Below, piece after piece: positions 19,944 through 32,163 of a stretch of DNA of 64,000 nt. Position numbers and translations under genes: made by a program. The DNA is from Cyanidiococcus yangmingshanensis. Lineage: Eukaryota > Rhodophyta > Bangiophyceae > Cyanidiales > Cyanidiaceae. The notes beneath the pieces were generated by a model. That model made no database searches, was not told the DNA's origin, and saw only the letters and a program-made list of their open reading frames with translations. Within the stretch, counting starts at the first letter, position 1. Every line of letters begins with the position of its first letter. The stretch spans positions 630,501 through 694,500 of the forward strand of contig VWRR01000005.1 in the NCBI GenBank assembly GCA_013995675.1, read 5' to 3'.

Positions 19944-21323
19944 GAGTCTCGAACCACCTAGAACCGTTGAGTAAAAGCGCCAGTATGGCTGCGCTCAAGC
20001 GTGCGTTCCCAGTTTGGATCCAAATCGCACGAAAAACAGACCACGATTGTGGCGTCCGCGGCGTGACACCCAACCGTGCGCGATCGGCGCCGATGCGGGC
20101 CGACGCCGATCGGCCACCGTTTCATTGGCGTTCGCGCTGGGGCGCGTGCGACATCTCGGCTGCGTATCTGGTTCAGGGCCAAGAGGAACGAGCGGGTCGA
20201 CTCTTGGACGGTAGGGGGTGCTGTTGACGTGAGGTCTTTACATTGATCGTTGCGTGTATCTATGAGCATTCGACCTGTCGTTCGAGTCAGTTGCATTCCG
20301 GTTGTGGTGCTCGCTGACGATTTGTAGTTTGTGGAACGATCATCGCTGGTATCACCGAGGATCAGTGAACAGAGGTGAGTTCTTTTCGTTGGCAATAGAG
20401 GCGGAGTGTCGTCGGTCGACGCAAGCGCGCCGCACTTGGTTGCTTCGTGGCGATTTATAGAGTCCTCTATAGTCGTCTCTGATTCAAAAAGAGTGTCGCG
20501 TCGATTCGTCGGTGGTGACGCATTTTGCCTGGGTGTATGCGAGGCGATCGCCCTTGTGGCTGAGCATGCATGATTCTGGATGCGTGGCTGGGATGGCGTG
20601 CATGCGTCGGCGACTCGCGGAAAGCCGCCTCGAGCGGCTGAATGCGTGCTGTTGAGGCCGAATGCCTGACTGATTCTGTATGCCCTATGCCTACGTTGGG
20701 CGTTCCCCACGACAAGCGTGGTGTCCCAGAGTCGTCAACGTGTTCTCGTCGGTATTCGCCATGGTGACTCGGTGACGAAAGCACGAAAACCTGGTGGCTA
20801 ATGGCAACGGCTCCGGTGCAGTATCCATAGGGGTTGCACGGCGGAGCCTTGCCACGAGTTTATGCGTGTGACAGCGTGTAACATAGAACGTGCTCGAATT
20901 GAGTCACTTGCGATAGAGCGTTGGGATCGAGAGCGGAACGCGCACTGGCGTCTTGGTCAGTCTCCACGATACAGAGAACGCACTGACGGATGCAAATACC
21001 GGTGCGAATGCTGCTCTGGTCAATGTCCATGAGCGATTATTAGGGCTGCTGCGGTGAGGCTCGAGGGAATCTCGGCTTTTATTGATCGTCCGCTAGACAT
21101 GGACTTGAATGGATAGAGCGATCCGTGATCGCATCCATGGTTCGGGGGCCGTCCTTGCCGGCACGGTCTAGAGCGCAAAGCCTGGTCGAAAGTAAATAAA
21201 GTTGGCTAAACTGGTCTAACCCGTCATCTCGCACCGATCGTGAGCCGACGCGACCAACAGGAGCATGTTTGCGCCCGGACCCATCGGGTAGCCAGCGCAG
21301 CACGATTTCGGAGCGCCAAGCGT
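19944..21323. other. Intergenic upstream of the kinase gene
   Basis: It should contain the kinase promoter and the UGGT 3' region. A 250-codon minus-strand frame (20710-19958) begins at GTG and has no domain-like features, so I do not call it a gene. Confidence 0.5.
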
Positions 21324-24300
21324 TCAGCGCAACTCGTCATGACGATTACGCGTTGAGGTCATCCCGCGTTGTGCCCGGAATTGCTCCCAATCCCGGTCAT
21401 GGGTCAGTGTCGCAGCTGCTGTCGCCTCGGCGTCCAAATCATCCCATTGTGGAATGATACGCCGAGCACTCTCAAGTTTTGATTCACGCGTATTCGGATT
21501 GTTGCAGAGATCGATGGTTTTCGCCCGCGGCTTGCTGTCCTCGCTGCACCAGCTCTCGCACCAGAGCCACTCTGATGGTAGCGAATGCAGGGGCACCATA
21601 GGTTCAGGTGCCTGCTGTGTCACAAGCTCATCATTCAGAGGCATGCTCGCATAGTTCGGGAGGTCCTGATCCAGATTCGCAAGCGAATTCGGATCGGCAC
21701 TGAGCCTCTGATACAATGCTCGTAGTATGTCGCCCGCTTGCTGCTCGCGAAACCGTTGCAAATCGACCACGAAAAGGGCCGATATGTGATAGGGCCGATC
21801 TCGCAGATGCTTCGCCCAGAATCCGCGTTTCCAGAAGCGATATTCGTCCATCTCGGGGCGATCCTCACAAAAGGGCACAAACCCGTACACTGCCCCTGAC
21901 TTCAAAGGCATCTGCCAGAGTTCGCCCAGATCGCCTCGCACAACCTGATCCGAATCGATGAAGATAACCCGTTTCAGATTTGGCGGAAAGAGCACGTCCA
22001 GAAAGAGGATCTTATACGCCCAGATGAGGCGTTGCTTGTCGTGCTGGAAACGAAGCCACGGCGGCCAGGCGTAGAATACGAGCTCAAAGTCAAACCCAAC
22101 ACGACGAGCGAATTGGGGCAGTTGTGCCCGAAACGTCGGGGATAAAAAGTTACCAATGAGCCAGAATTTGCAGCGGTGATGGGGCGTCGCCCGAACCGCG
22201 CTCAACATCATGATGCGCAGAAGCCGCTCATAGAGGTGGCCCGAGGCGATAGAGAAAATATGAATCTGTCCAGTTTCGTTGACCCGCGTCGAGGTCGGTT
22301 GCTGCAGCAACTCCCCGCTCGCGAGCATGCGGATATGGCGGAGGAGATTCGCCATTGCCGGAATCCGTTCCACTAGATCAGTTAGAACGTCCATTCCTGG
22401 CAGGTTTGGCTCGCGCGTTGTGTGCAGCACCAGATTTAAGCCATCGAGGCTCTCTACAATGACACGATTGACCCCGTCAATGTGCTCTGCGTATTCCAAT
22501 TCATTCTGAGTGCTGTTTCTTTCCGAATGGGAGCTGGGGAGCGACGGAATCACCGCCTCAGCAATACGAAGCGAGGGATATCTCCGCCGCGAGATCTGCT
22601 CGGGGGCTTGAGTCAGTCGCCAAACTCCCGGCGTGACCGCTAGCTGAAAGTAGCCCAAACTGCCCATGACCAAGGTCTCTACGCGACAAGCGCGCTGATG
22701 CTGGCGCTGGCGGGAACGTATGTCCCACACCCCCGATTCGAGCTCCAAACCGAGACCATTTGGGTGCGAACCACTTTGCTCATCGAGCACGTGCCCTTCG
22801 ACAAGTACCCTCGTCAATTCGTAGGTAATAGAGCGATTCAACGGTGTCTCAGGGGCTCCCCACTGCGCCAGCGCGATATTGTCAGGATCGATTTCGGCAT
22901 CGCGGGTGACAATCAACCAACCGGGTGGCGTTTGAACTCGTACACTATGAATACGGTATTCGGCGAGTCGGTCGAAGACAACGCTCTGATGAGCGGCTGG
23001 GACCATGGCATCCTCCAGACTTGTGGCCAAGCGTGTTCTTGTGTAGCGCGGTTGTAACGCACGCCCATCATCTCCTTGCCACTGGAGCCGAGGATTGAGC
23101 ACCAAATCCAGATCGGCATTGAGTGTTTCGCGCAGGAGCCTCCGCAGCAGCGCCACCAGCTCAGAGTCCGCTGCGGTGAACGGGGCAAAAATGCCCTGCA
23201 CTTTCAGAAAGCTCCCCGTGTCCTCGGATGCTGAGGTCGTCCCAGAATGGTAATGAAATGCGGGTAGCGACGTCCGCACGCGATCGATCAAATCGAGTGG
23301 CAAACCGTCTGGTGCTGCCTTCCCTGGCGATGCTGGCATCTTGCATTGAGCGTCCAGCACGTCCGTAATCATGGTCGCGAGCATTGCTGCGTCCGCCCGG
23401 CGCCAAACAATCTCCTCGGATTGGTTCGTGCTGGATCGACCGCTCTGCGAGTCGTCTGGCCGCAAAAGCGCTGCAACTCGAGCCGCCTCCTTTTCAAGTG
23501 CGGCCCCAACCAACGCAGCTGGGTGCTGCTCCCATAGCGTGTTGCGGTCTATGCGATAGAGGCGGCCATTCACGATGAGACCTTGTTGGCGCCTCCCAAT
23601 CGACCAGGTTCGGTAGAACAGGCGCAACCAATTCCAGCTGTACAAATGGCTCGCTGAAGTTGTGGACACATCCACGTTACGCAACGGTTGGTGGCAAAGT
23701 GTCTCGATCCGTTCTCGGAGCGCGCGATCAATGACTGGTGGCGCCGAACGGCTCGCTGCTGACGCCGGTGCCCAGCTGTGCAGAATGGATCGGGCTCGCA
23801 CACCAGTCTCCGTGCCTGTATGGAAGAGTGCGACGCGTATCGCGGCTGGCCACGGACGCGGTTCTTGAGGAGCACCCCGATGTTCTTCGGGACACTCCAC
23901 CAATTGCAGTACGTCCAGCAGGAAACGGATCCCCCGCTCGGAATCAAGATCGAGAAGGAGCCAAACCGTCGTTGGAACGACCTAGCTCTGCTTGGGCGTT
24001 GTCGTCGATGCAGCTGCATCCATAACGATATGGCAGTTGCAAAAGATGGGCTCCGGGGTCGCTACGATTTCGATGAGTAGACGCAAAGGCGTCCCAAAGG
24101 AGTGCCAATGAGTTGGCCCCTCCACCTGCCTGCCCGTTCTGATCGAGCATGCTGTTCGTTTGGGTTAGCGGCGGGATCGCCAACAATTGTGGTTCCAGTG
24201 CTGGCACGCGCACGAGGGGCTTGCTGAAGCCGGTCCCAGAAATTCCTCGATCGACGATGAATGTATGTCTACGAGTTGCCGACGTATTCCGATACTCTGG

Positions 24301-27078
24301 GCGCAACAGGCCGTAGACGATATGGTCCGCGCAGCGTTCATCCGGCGCGAGTCCGGACCGCACCAGTTCGGCCAACCGATTCACCTCGGAGCGTAGGAGC
24401 TCCAGCACAGCAGCTGCATCGCCCTGACCGCTCGTCATGTCTCCCGCAACTTTTCCATTCAGAACGAGCGTGGCGGAAGTATCCTCGGGTAATCCGATTC
24501 GAGCGATCCATCGTTGGGTCTCGGCAATAGCCTGAGAAGCGGTCTCGCCTGAAACACTTTCTGGGGCGGTGGCCTTGTCCCCATCTCCGTCGACGCGTCT
24601 GAGCCGAACGAGATCCCAGAGCGCAAACGGTGGTTTTTGCCAACGCGGGCGACCTTGGACAAAGACTCGGAAGTCTCGTTCGGGGCTTGTCATGGAGCGC
24701 AATCGCTCAGCGCTCGTCCGGTTCATCAACCGAAAGGTTTGCATGAACGCTTGTCGAATCTGTGCCGGTTTCGGTGGCATTGGCGGCAACGCGAACGCAT
24801 TTGAACTGCCCATGAGGACCTGCAGCTGCAGTAATCCGGCCAGAGGATGCTCTCGCTGAACGATCGCGTGAAGCTCGCTTAAAAACGAGGCAGTCGCCCG
24901 TCGGGAACGCCAGACGTGCTGAAAGTAGAACACAGCACGACATACCATCACGGACACGGTTTCTGATGTACTCGCCTCCGTTTCGGAGAGCGCGGCACGC
25001 CATCGTTGGCGTAAACGACGGCTCCAAGCGATGAGTTTTGAGGCTGGCGCCGACCAGCCCTTGAACAGGGATGCTGGCATCGATATCCCAGACGCATCCT
25101 TCGTCTCATCGCCGAGTCGCGGTACAAACACCACAGAGATTTGGAACGGAAGCAGCGGGTGGCGATTCTGGACCCATCGAATGAGCTGGACCGCGATATC
25201 GAGACCGACTGCGGAACCCGGATCTATGAAAGCCACCAAGCGGAAAGCGTTGCGACGGAGTGTCGGTAGACCTCCTCGATCAGCCGTTGGCAGCAGCGCC
25301 CGAAAGCTGGCGTTCCAATGGGCATACTTACGATCACGCTCTATATCGTTCAGACGAACGAGCAGCAACGTGTTGTCTGTCGCGTTTTCGCTGTCATCGC
25401 CCGGCAAACGACAGTCCAATACCTCGGGAATATAGAGGCGCATATCGGCGCCTACCGATACAGGTTCTCTCCCTGCGTTGCGAATCAGAAGCCTGTGGAG
25501 AGAGCGCTGCCGAAAAGAGTCTCTACCCCATATTGAAGGGCCAAACTCGAACCACAAGAAATGCGCTGCGAGATTGGCAACACCTATGGTTGCAGCGCAA
25601 TGAGCGATCGATCGGGAATTCGGAGCTACTCGCCGTCCATTCAGATACAAAATCGAGGGGAGCGTGCTCCACTCCAGTTCCGCATGGAGTCGGCTGAGAT
25701 TCAAAGCACTTTCCACGAGTAGCTTTTGCGCCGCAGCGAAAGATGGCGTCCGCATCTGTTGTGCTTTCGCCTCGTGAAAGAGCACGGGCCCAATGCTGGG
25801 CAGGTCGTTGCTCAAGCGTTGGACATAGGAGAGCAGGGTACCTGATGCGTCCTCGAGCGTGCCCCAGTTGGTTATCAGGTTCGAATCTGGATTCATCGCG
25901 GCAGACCAGATCTCTCGCATCAGCAAAACATCGAGCGTCTTTTCTAGTTCGCTTCGGTGCAGATCCTGAATATCTTGTGGAATGAGACCGAACGCTGCGA
26001 AGGCGTTCTTTTCAGGATCGCTACGATTGAGCATCCAAAGCGTCTCGTTGCGCCGCGCATCCAACACCAGATACTCGGAACTCTTCAGAGCCACTTCAAC
26101 GGTGTAGCCGCTCAAAGGCATCTCGCCCGTGCAACTCGTTGCCTCTGGCAAAGTCGGTGCGCCGACAACTGCTCTGCTCCGGTAACGGAGAATATAGACT
26201 AGGTCACCGGTGCTTGCGTGCTCGCGGAATGCCCGATGGAAGGACCCAAAAGATGCGTCATGGAAGACATCTGCATAAAGAATTGCCAGCGCAGCCGGCC
26301 CAGTGCACGCCTGGCCAGTCTGATGCGCACCCCAGAGGGACTCGGGATAGCCACCAAAGACCCGTTCGTCGCATTGGGCGGTATCGATGGGGAGCCAAAA
26401 CCGCCTCCACTCCCTCATTGTCCGAGATAAGCTCTCGGATGTACACCGAACATGCGTTCGGCATGCCTCCAGATGGTTGCCCAGCTGAGCGAGCATCGAC
26501 AAGTCCGATAAGAGCACACGCTCCTCTCCGCATATGAGCAATGCCCAAGCATCCGATACGTTCGTAAAGGTTGGATTCAGCTCGAGGCGGTCCTCTGCCT
26601 CTAGGCGAGTATGAAGCTGCACTCGACCGGCATAAACTCGTTGAGCGACTTGCGCCTCCAGGGCTCGTCGAGCGCTCTCTATTGCTGAAAACAGCGCCCG
26701 TTTCTCTGTATGTTTATCTGCGGAGACCGGAACGCGTAGCGCAACCTCCAGGTGCTGGCGCAGCCACTCGATAGGGGCGCGACCACACCCTGCCTCGCCT
26801 GCAATCGACGGTGTTTTCGTGGGCTCCTCCGCCCACTGATCTAGCAGTTTCCAGAAAAGCTGATCAGAAAAACCTTTACGAATCCCTTCCAAGAACTCAA
26901 TTGGCAAGGACGTGGCGTCCCAACCAGCTACAACGCGGACATGGAGTGCTTTTGCGCTTTGAAGCCGGTCCACACCACTTGCCTGCTTGTGGGCGTTTCC
27001 CTGGCCCGCGCTGCAAAGCGCCAACAGCAGCGACCAAGTGCCGATCCATGCCAGCACTCTTACGAAACATTTGAGCAT
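21324..27078 (-). CDS. UGGT: UDP-glucose:glycoprotein glucosyltransferase (UGGT), one frame break
   Basis: UGGT is the ER folding sensor: it re-glucosylates N-glycans of misfolded glycoproteins so that calnexin/calreticulin rebind them. From ATG 27078 a signal peptide (MLKCFVRVLAWIGTWSLLLA) leads into thioredoxin-like repeats (VRVVAGWDATSLPIEFLEG). The protein continues after a +1 step between 23981 and 23947 with VWLLLDLDSERGIRFLLDVL, then beta-sandwiches. The GT24 catalytic domain follows: HIFSIASGHLYERLLRIMML, FLSPTFRAQLP, KRVIFIDSDQVVRGDLGEL (the DxD motif), DLQRFR and LDQDLPNY. The total of about 1,900 residues is longer than the usual 1,500-1,600. It ends HDELR, an HDEL retrieval signal with one extra residue. 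A single-base assembly error is the simplest reading of the break. It is divergent from the recycling factor gene. Confidence 0.92.
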
Positions 27079-27951
27079 CCTCACAAACGAGTTCGATCTG
27101 TGATCCTCGGTCCCTAGCTGTGGTCAGGAGCGACCACCAAACCCTACACTGTTTCGAAGCGTCGTGCAGAGACAGCCCTCGATGTCTTCGATACGTTCTA
27201 TCAACACGATACGTCTGAGCGCGCCGCTCTTGAGGCGAATCCCAGCACTGGGCGCTCTCGATCCGCAGCGCTACGACCCGCGCCACCGTTCCAGGTATCC
27301 TAGATGCAATGCTTCGCACGACCGATAACCAAACTGGGCATGACTAGTGCGATCTGGTGATTGATGCCGGTTCTCGGCTCGAGCGGTCACCATGCAACGG
27401 AATGAAGAGTGACCTGCGCTCTCGAGCAGAAGTGTCGCCCCAGCGTTCTTTTGATGCGACTGCTCCACGATTTGTGCAAAACCATTCCCTTCTTTCACAG
27501 ATTGCAAAACTCTGTCATGCGTTCATGAAACAGGAATCGGTCATAGAACAGGCAACTATAAACGTACGATGTGTACACGCTTGTATGGCTCAGGTTTCAA
27601 GGAGCGCGATGATCGTACCCATTTCGAGCGCCTTTACGAGACCAAGAACTGAACGAAGGGCCCTTGATCCCGGAGACCGAACTGGAAGTAACGAGATGAA
27701 ATACGAATGGACCGATTCACCGAAGCCATGGCAGTCTTGTCTTTGACACCAGTATCTGTTCGATAACTCGATTTCCTCTTCACTTGCACGGAGGATCCAG
27801 TCTCAATCAGGTGCTGCGCGGAATGTCATTCCCAGGCCGTTTCCGATGACTTGGCGTTGCATCGGCCCGCAGGCGATGGGTAGCGCCGATCGGCTCGCGA
27901 GCTCAAGGCCCACTCGACGATGAACCTTTGCTGTAGCCGGTTATCCTGAGT
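27079..27951. other. Divergent intergenic region UGGT / RRF
   Basis: Shared promoter region between two divergent genes. Overlapping short frames are present, none protein-like. I see no RNA gene. Confidence 0.5.
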
Positions 27952-28701
27952 ATGGTGTCTCCAAACGCGCAGTCCCTTTTTGTGTCACCGCTGGGGCGAG
28001 GACTCGGTGCCTCTAGTTTATCAAGACCAGTTTGTCTGAATGTGGCAGGTGGCTGTTACACGGCACAGGTGCGTTGGTTACGATGTAGACGTCGGTGTCG
28101 GGTTGGTGCTGCTGCGCAGCTGCGCTGCGTCGAAGGCGTCGACTCCCTGAAAGGCATTCGAATTGATTGTGAACAGAAAATGGACAAGTCGCTGGAGTCT
28201 CTGCGGAATAACTTAGCATCTATAAGGACCGGCCGAGCTTCTACATCGCTGTTGAATCGGATACAGGTGAAGTACTACGGTGTGGAGACGCCGCTGCTGC
28301 AGCTGGCCGGCGTGACGACGCCCTCGAGTACGATAATCCAAATTGAGCCGTATGACAAGTCTTGCGTGCCAGATATTGAGCGGGCGATAGCAGAGAGTGA
28401 TTTGGGACTGACTCCAGCGAGTGATGGCAACGTGATTCGCTTGAATATTCCGCCATTGACAGAGGAGCGAAGAAAGCAGCTGGTTAAGGCCGCCAAGGAG
28501 ATGGCGGAGGAGAGTCGCGTCGCGCTGCGGAATATACGGCGCGCTGGCGTTGACGCAGTCAAGAAGTTGGAGAAATCCAGTGACATCAGCAAGGATCTCA
28601 GCGCAGACGCCCAGGAGGAACTCACCAAGTTGATCAAAAGATATGAGGCGAAGGTCGACGATATTATCAAAGCCAAAGAGAAGGAAATCATGACGGTATA
28701 G
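27952..28701 (+). CDS. Plastid ribosome recycling factor
   Basis: RRF works with EF-G to split the bacterial-type 70S ribosome after termination. The 249-residue protein has a Ser/Arg-rich, acid-poor transit peptide of about 65 residues (MVSPNAQSLFVSPLGRGLGA at the start). The typical 185-residue RRF follows: KMDKSLESLRNNLASIRTGRA, LLNRIQVKYYGVETPL, QIEPYDKS, NVIRLNIPPLTEERRKQLVK, ALRNIRR and a C-terminal helix KRYEAKVDDIIKAKEKEIM. Those are the long helices and the small beta domain of the family. Red algal plastid genomes generally lack this gene, so nuclear import to the plastid is likely; mitochondrial targeting is the alternative. ATG start. Confidence 0.96.
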   Translation: MVSPNAQSLFVSPLGRGLGASSLSRPVCLNVAGGCYTAQVRWLRCRRRCRVGAAAQLRCVEGVDSLKGIRIDCEQKMDKSLESLRNNLASIRTGRASTSLLNRIQVKYYGVETPLLQLAGVTTPSSTIIQIEPYDKSCVPDIERAIAESDLGLTPASDGNVIRLNIPPLTEERRKQLVKAAKEMAEESRVALRNIRRAGVDAVKKLEKSSDISKDLSADAQEELTKLIKRYEAKVDDIIKAKEKEIMTV

Positions 28702-30053
28702 AAGCGAGCAAGCGTCTGAACGTCTAGGGAAGCGATATGCGATGATGATCGTGCGTTTCATCCAATTGGTTCGTGTGTCCGCGTTGCGCTCGTAAAGGTA
28801 CGGCGAGGAGTTCATGGAATTAGGATGGCGCCCTATCCATAAGCGGCCAAAAACTGTCTCTAGTGCGGAACAGAGAACAACTCCTGTTCGGTACGTATGG
28901 GTGCCGAACAATCACCCAGGGGCCGTTGTCGTTGGGGCTAGTGGAGTCTTCGACGAAGCCATCGTTTCTCGGAAACAACACGAAACACAGTGCTCTCCCT
29001 AAATCCCGTGGACATTCGTTTGTTTTAGACAAATCACGAATGGCAAACACCATGGACATTCGACGAGGATCGGAATGATCAGATCTCCAGAGGACGAGGT
29101 GTTCACGCGAAAAGCATACACTCGATAGGCCCTGCATCAGCGATCTGCTGCACGGTGTGGCCGCTGCCCTCGTCGGCTCCGCTGCAAGAACTTGTGATAT
29201 GCAGTGAACGAACGGATCTTGGTTCCTGTTTGCCGTGGTATTGGCCGCTTCTCCGAAGCGCCTGGGACTGCTCAATTCGAGTCGCAAATAAATCGAGCAC
29301 AGCGGCACTGTCGCCAGGCACGGCGCGAAAATGGACCAGCCCGTTGTATTTGTGAAATAACGGTGACCAAGCTGATTCCCCGAGCAGTAGTGAGCAGTTC
29401 CAAAATTCTCGTTTCGTTCAGCTGATCCCGAACAAAAATATCGGAGCGGAGTTGGCCAACGTTCGTAGCAGGGCGATTGTTGCAGCCCCTGAGAACGAAA
29501 GGAGGGTTTTCACAGAGATGGGCACGATCCTCGCATTTGAAAGACATTTCAGCTATAGTCTGAGGGTTGATTATACATTCACGGGATATTCAGTATATGG
29601 ACTAGAATAAAAGCGAAATCTAGGTTTGCCATCAGCATCCAAGAGGCGAACACAAAGCCATCGATCTCTTGTCGCTGACGTTGGAAAGCGCGTAATCGCT
29701 GCTGGGCTTGTTGGCGTGTCGAGTCTTGCTCGTGATGACCTGCGTGCGTGCGTGCCTACCTGCCTGAACACCATGGCTGGTCTCGAAAAATGCACCAAGC
29801 AAGGACCTTATCTTAGCGAAAGGCAGCGCTGCGATCAAATCGAGTGCCCTTTACTGAGTTTCCATTCGGAACAAACATTGGATACTCGTCAGGGTCGAGT
29901 CTCTGGTCGCAGTCACCTCGCAAGTGACGGACGAAGAGGCCCGCGACGAGCCTATAGGCTTCGCAGCCAGAACCGGTCTCTCTCAAAAGAAGGCGCTCCG
30001 AGAGGTCGCGATGTTGCTGTGGCAAGATCGCCGCGACGTGCTCCCGACATGCC
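28702..30053. other. Convergent intergenic region RRF / Yip1
   Basis: No protein-like frame longer than about 100 codons is seen, only shadow frames on both strands. No RNA gene or repeat is recognised. Confidence 0.5.
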
Positions 30054-30791
30054 CTAGAATATCGTGATCAAGGCAAATGACGCGTACCACAAGCCCACCG
30101 GGTACGCCACCAAGGGCCAGTTGTGTGATGGTATTCCCAAGACGGCCGTAAATATTCGGCTTGCAGTGCTGGTGCACCAGGCGACTGCTGTACCGGCGAC
30201 GGCGATACGGAATGCCAACGGCGGAACGAGCGTGACAAGAAATGCTAGCAGCACGATCGGGAGCAGTCCATAGCCCAGCACGCTCACCGTTCGATAGAGA
30301 TCAAGTTCGCGAGAACCCATGAGGTTCAAGACGAGGTATATGCTCAGACAACCGATGATAGCGATTCCATAAATCACCCCAAAGTGCACTTTTCCTCGAA
30401 AAAGCAACGCGAGCCCAAGGAGGAACGCAAACAGCAGAGGCCCGGCCATGTCCGGCTCGTCAGCAAAGGATTTTTCAAAGCGTCGGAACGGATTCAGAAC
30501 CTGTCGCGTCTTACGCCATATCGCCTCTGGATGGATACCCAGCTCTTCCAGAAGCGGTGGTTCGTCTTCTGCTACCGACGCCCCCGAGAACGCCCTGCCG
30601 AGTTCAAAAGACGACGTGCGTCCGTGCCAGCCAGCCGCAGGGATATGCTGTCTACCTGGGTCACTCGCTGTTGACCATGCAGAAGTTGTCCCTGCTGCAG
30701 CCGCACCAGCACTAGCAGCTGCTCCAACGCCGTATGGCGCGTATGGTGCTTGGTAGAAATCAAGTCCTGCGTCCCTTCGGTTATCGCCCAT
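30054..30791 (-). CDS. YIP1: Yip1-family Rab GTPase-interacting membrane protein (YIPF5/7-like)
   Basis: Yip1 proteins cycle between the ER and early Golgi and bind Rab/Ypt GTPases; they help COPII vesicle formation and Golgi structure. The 245-residue protein has an N-terminal Tyr/Pro/Ala-rich cytosolic part (FYQAPYAPYGVG), then EPPLLEELGIHPEAIWRKT and LNPFRRF (the conserved pre-membrane motif). Five hydrophobic segments carry the family signatures: DMAGPLLFAFLLG, GKVHFGVIYGIAIIGC, VSVLGYGLLPIVLL, STASRIFTAVLG and VAYPVGLWYASFALI. This matches human YIPF5/7 segment by segment. ATG start, no break. Confidence 0.95.
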   Translation of the reverse strand: MGDNRRDAGLDFYQAPYAPYGVGAAASAGAAAAGTTSAWSTASDPGRQHIPAAGWHGRTSSFELGRAFSGASVAEDEPPLLEELGIHPEAIWRKTRQVLNPFRRFEKSFADEPDMAGPLLFAFLLGLALLFRGKVHFGVIYGIAIIGCLSIYLVLNLMGSRELDLYRTVSVLGYGLLPIVLLAFLVTLVPPLAFRIAVAGTAVAWCTSTASRIFTAVLGIPSHNWPLVAYPVGLWYASFALITIF

Positions 30792-32163
30792 TCCACAAAG
30801 TCACTTGGTGGAGAATGCTCTCGCGCACTTTTCCAGCGTTTCTGCGGCACTATAGAAAACCTAAACCCGGGAAAACGCCGTCGAACGGGTAGAAAACCCC
30901 GTCTGATCAGGTTGGTGACCGCCTCCATGAGGGGCGCCCAAGCCTGGTTGGTCGATCTTCTGCGCCACGGCCGCGGATGGCTCTACCCTGAGGCTCCCTT
31001 TATGTTTGCGGAGCGAAACCCAAGGGCGTAAACGCAATTCTTGTCTCGACTGTCATAGACACTTGATCATGCCGAGTCCCACATCCGTGATATCGTCGTT
31101 TCCATTCGAGTTGAGTTAGAGCAGAGCTTGGTGGGGGAAACTGTTTCGCGCGTTGGACGTCATCAGGAAGGTTTGCCCCGAGCAAAGCTAATATCGGACG
31201 TTTCTGAGGGACGCTCCGGTCTGGAATTGTAGTTATGGAGGCGAACGTTACGTCCAAACTGGCCTTTAACCGTTCCCCGAACAAAGCCAGTAGTTGCTGA
31301 GTTCGGGTTGCCTCGCGACAAAGTCTCTATGTCGAGTTTCCAAACAAGGCTCATTTTCAAGTGAACCTGTTCGCAAGTAACCTTTGCGCTGCAAGCACTG
31401 AACAGCACGTTCCGATTGGATACCGTTTTGTGGATGGTCACGTTGAAATTCCAGTTCGGTCTACTTTTCTGTTCTCAACGGCTCTATACGACCTGCCTGC
31501 GTGGCGAGACCGTTCTCCCTCGAGACGAGCCCTCTAAGCGACCCCAAACGTCGACAGACACGGCAGAAGCTCAGAATAGCAGCAGCAACGTGCGGGCTTC
31601 ATTGAATAGGCAGAACGTTCGACACGTATGCAGATGGTCAGTCCTACAGAACATCATGTGAAGCAGCGCAGACGGTCTCGCTCCCAGATCAGAGGAGTCG
31701 ATGCAGTGAGAGAGGCATCGTTCCAGAGCGTCTGCGAATCTCATGGCCACATTCATCCCTAATCCAGTATGGCAGCTTTCTGCCTCCCTGAATGCCGCTC
31801 AGATTCATGCAGTGCACGTGCAGCGGACCAGAGCGCTCTGCAAGATCTTGTATTTTAAAATGTTGCATTCTGTCCAGATCCAGGGACAAGCGCATCCTCG
31901 CTGAACAACAATTGGATTTCAGCACGGCGACTTTTCCCAAAAGAGAGATGAATCGGCACTCTCGGCATAGATTTCGGGCCAGTTCTCGGACGACACGTCT
32001 CTAGGCTCCAAGAGTGGGCTCGGGTTGGTCCAGAGTCAAGAGGTTGCAAAGCCGTCTCGGACGGCATCCACGTCAACCTATCGCTGCCGTCGTATCGCCC
32101 GATTTCGAGCCCAGGTATTGCAACTACCGAAATGCTTCGAAAGATGGAAAATTTACGGCTGAT
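30792..32163. other. Intergenic, no gene seen
   Basis: It lies upstream of the Yip1 gene and downstream of the L17 gene, both on the minus strand. Only short non-protein-like frames are present. Confidence 0.5.

Noticed and set aside
19958-20710. 250-codon minus-strand frame upstream of the kinase
   Set aside because: Starts at GTG, composition is non-protein-like (Thr/Arg/Ser scatter without hydrophobic core), and it lies in the expected promoter region.
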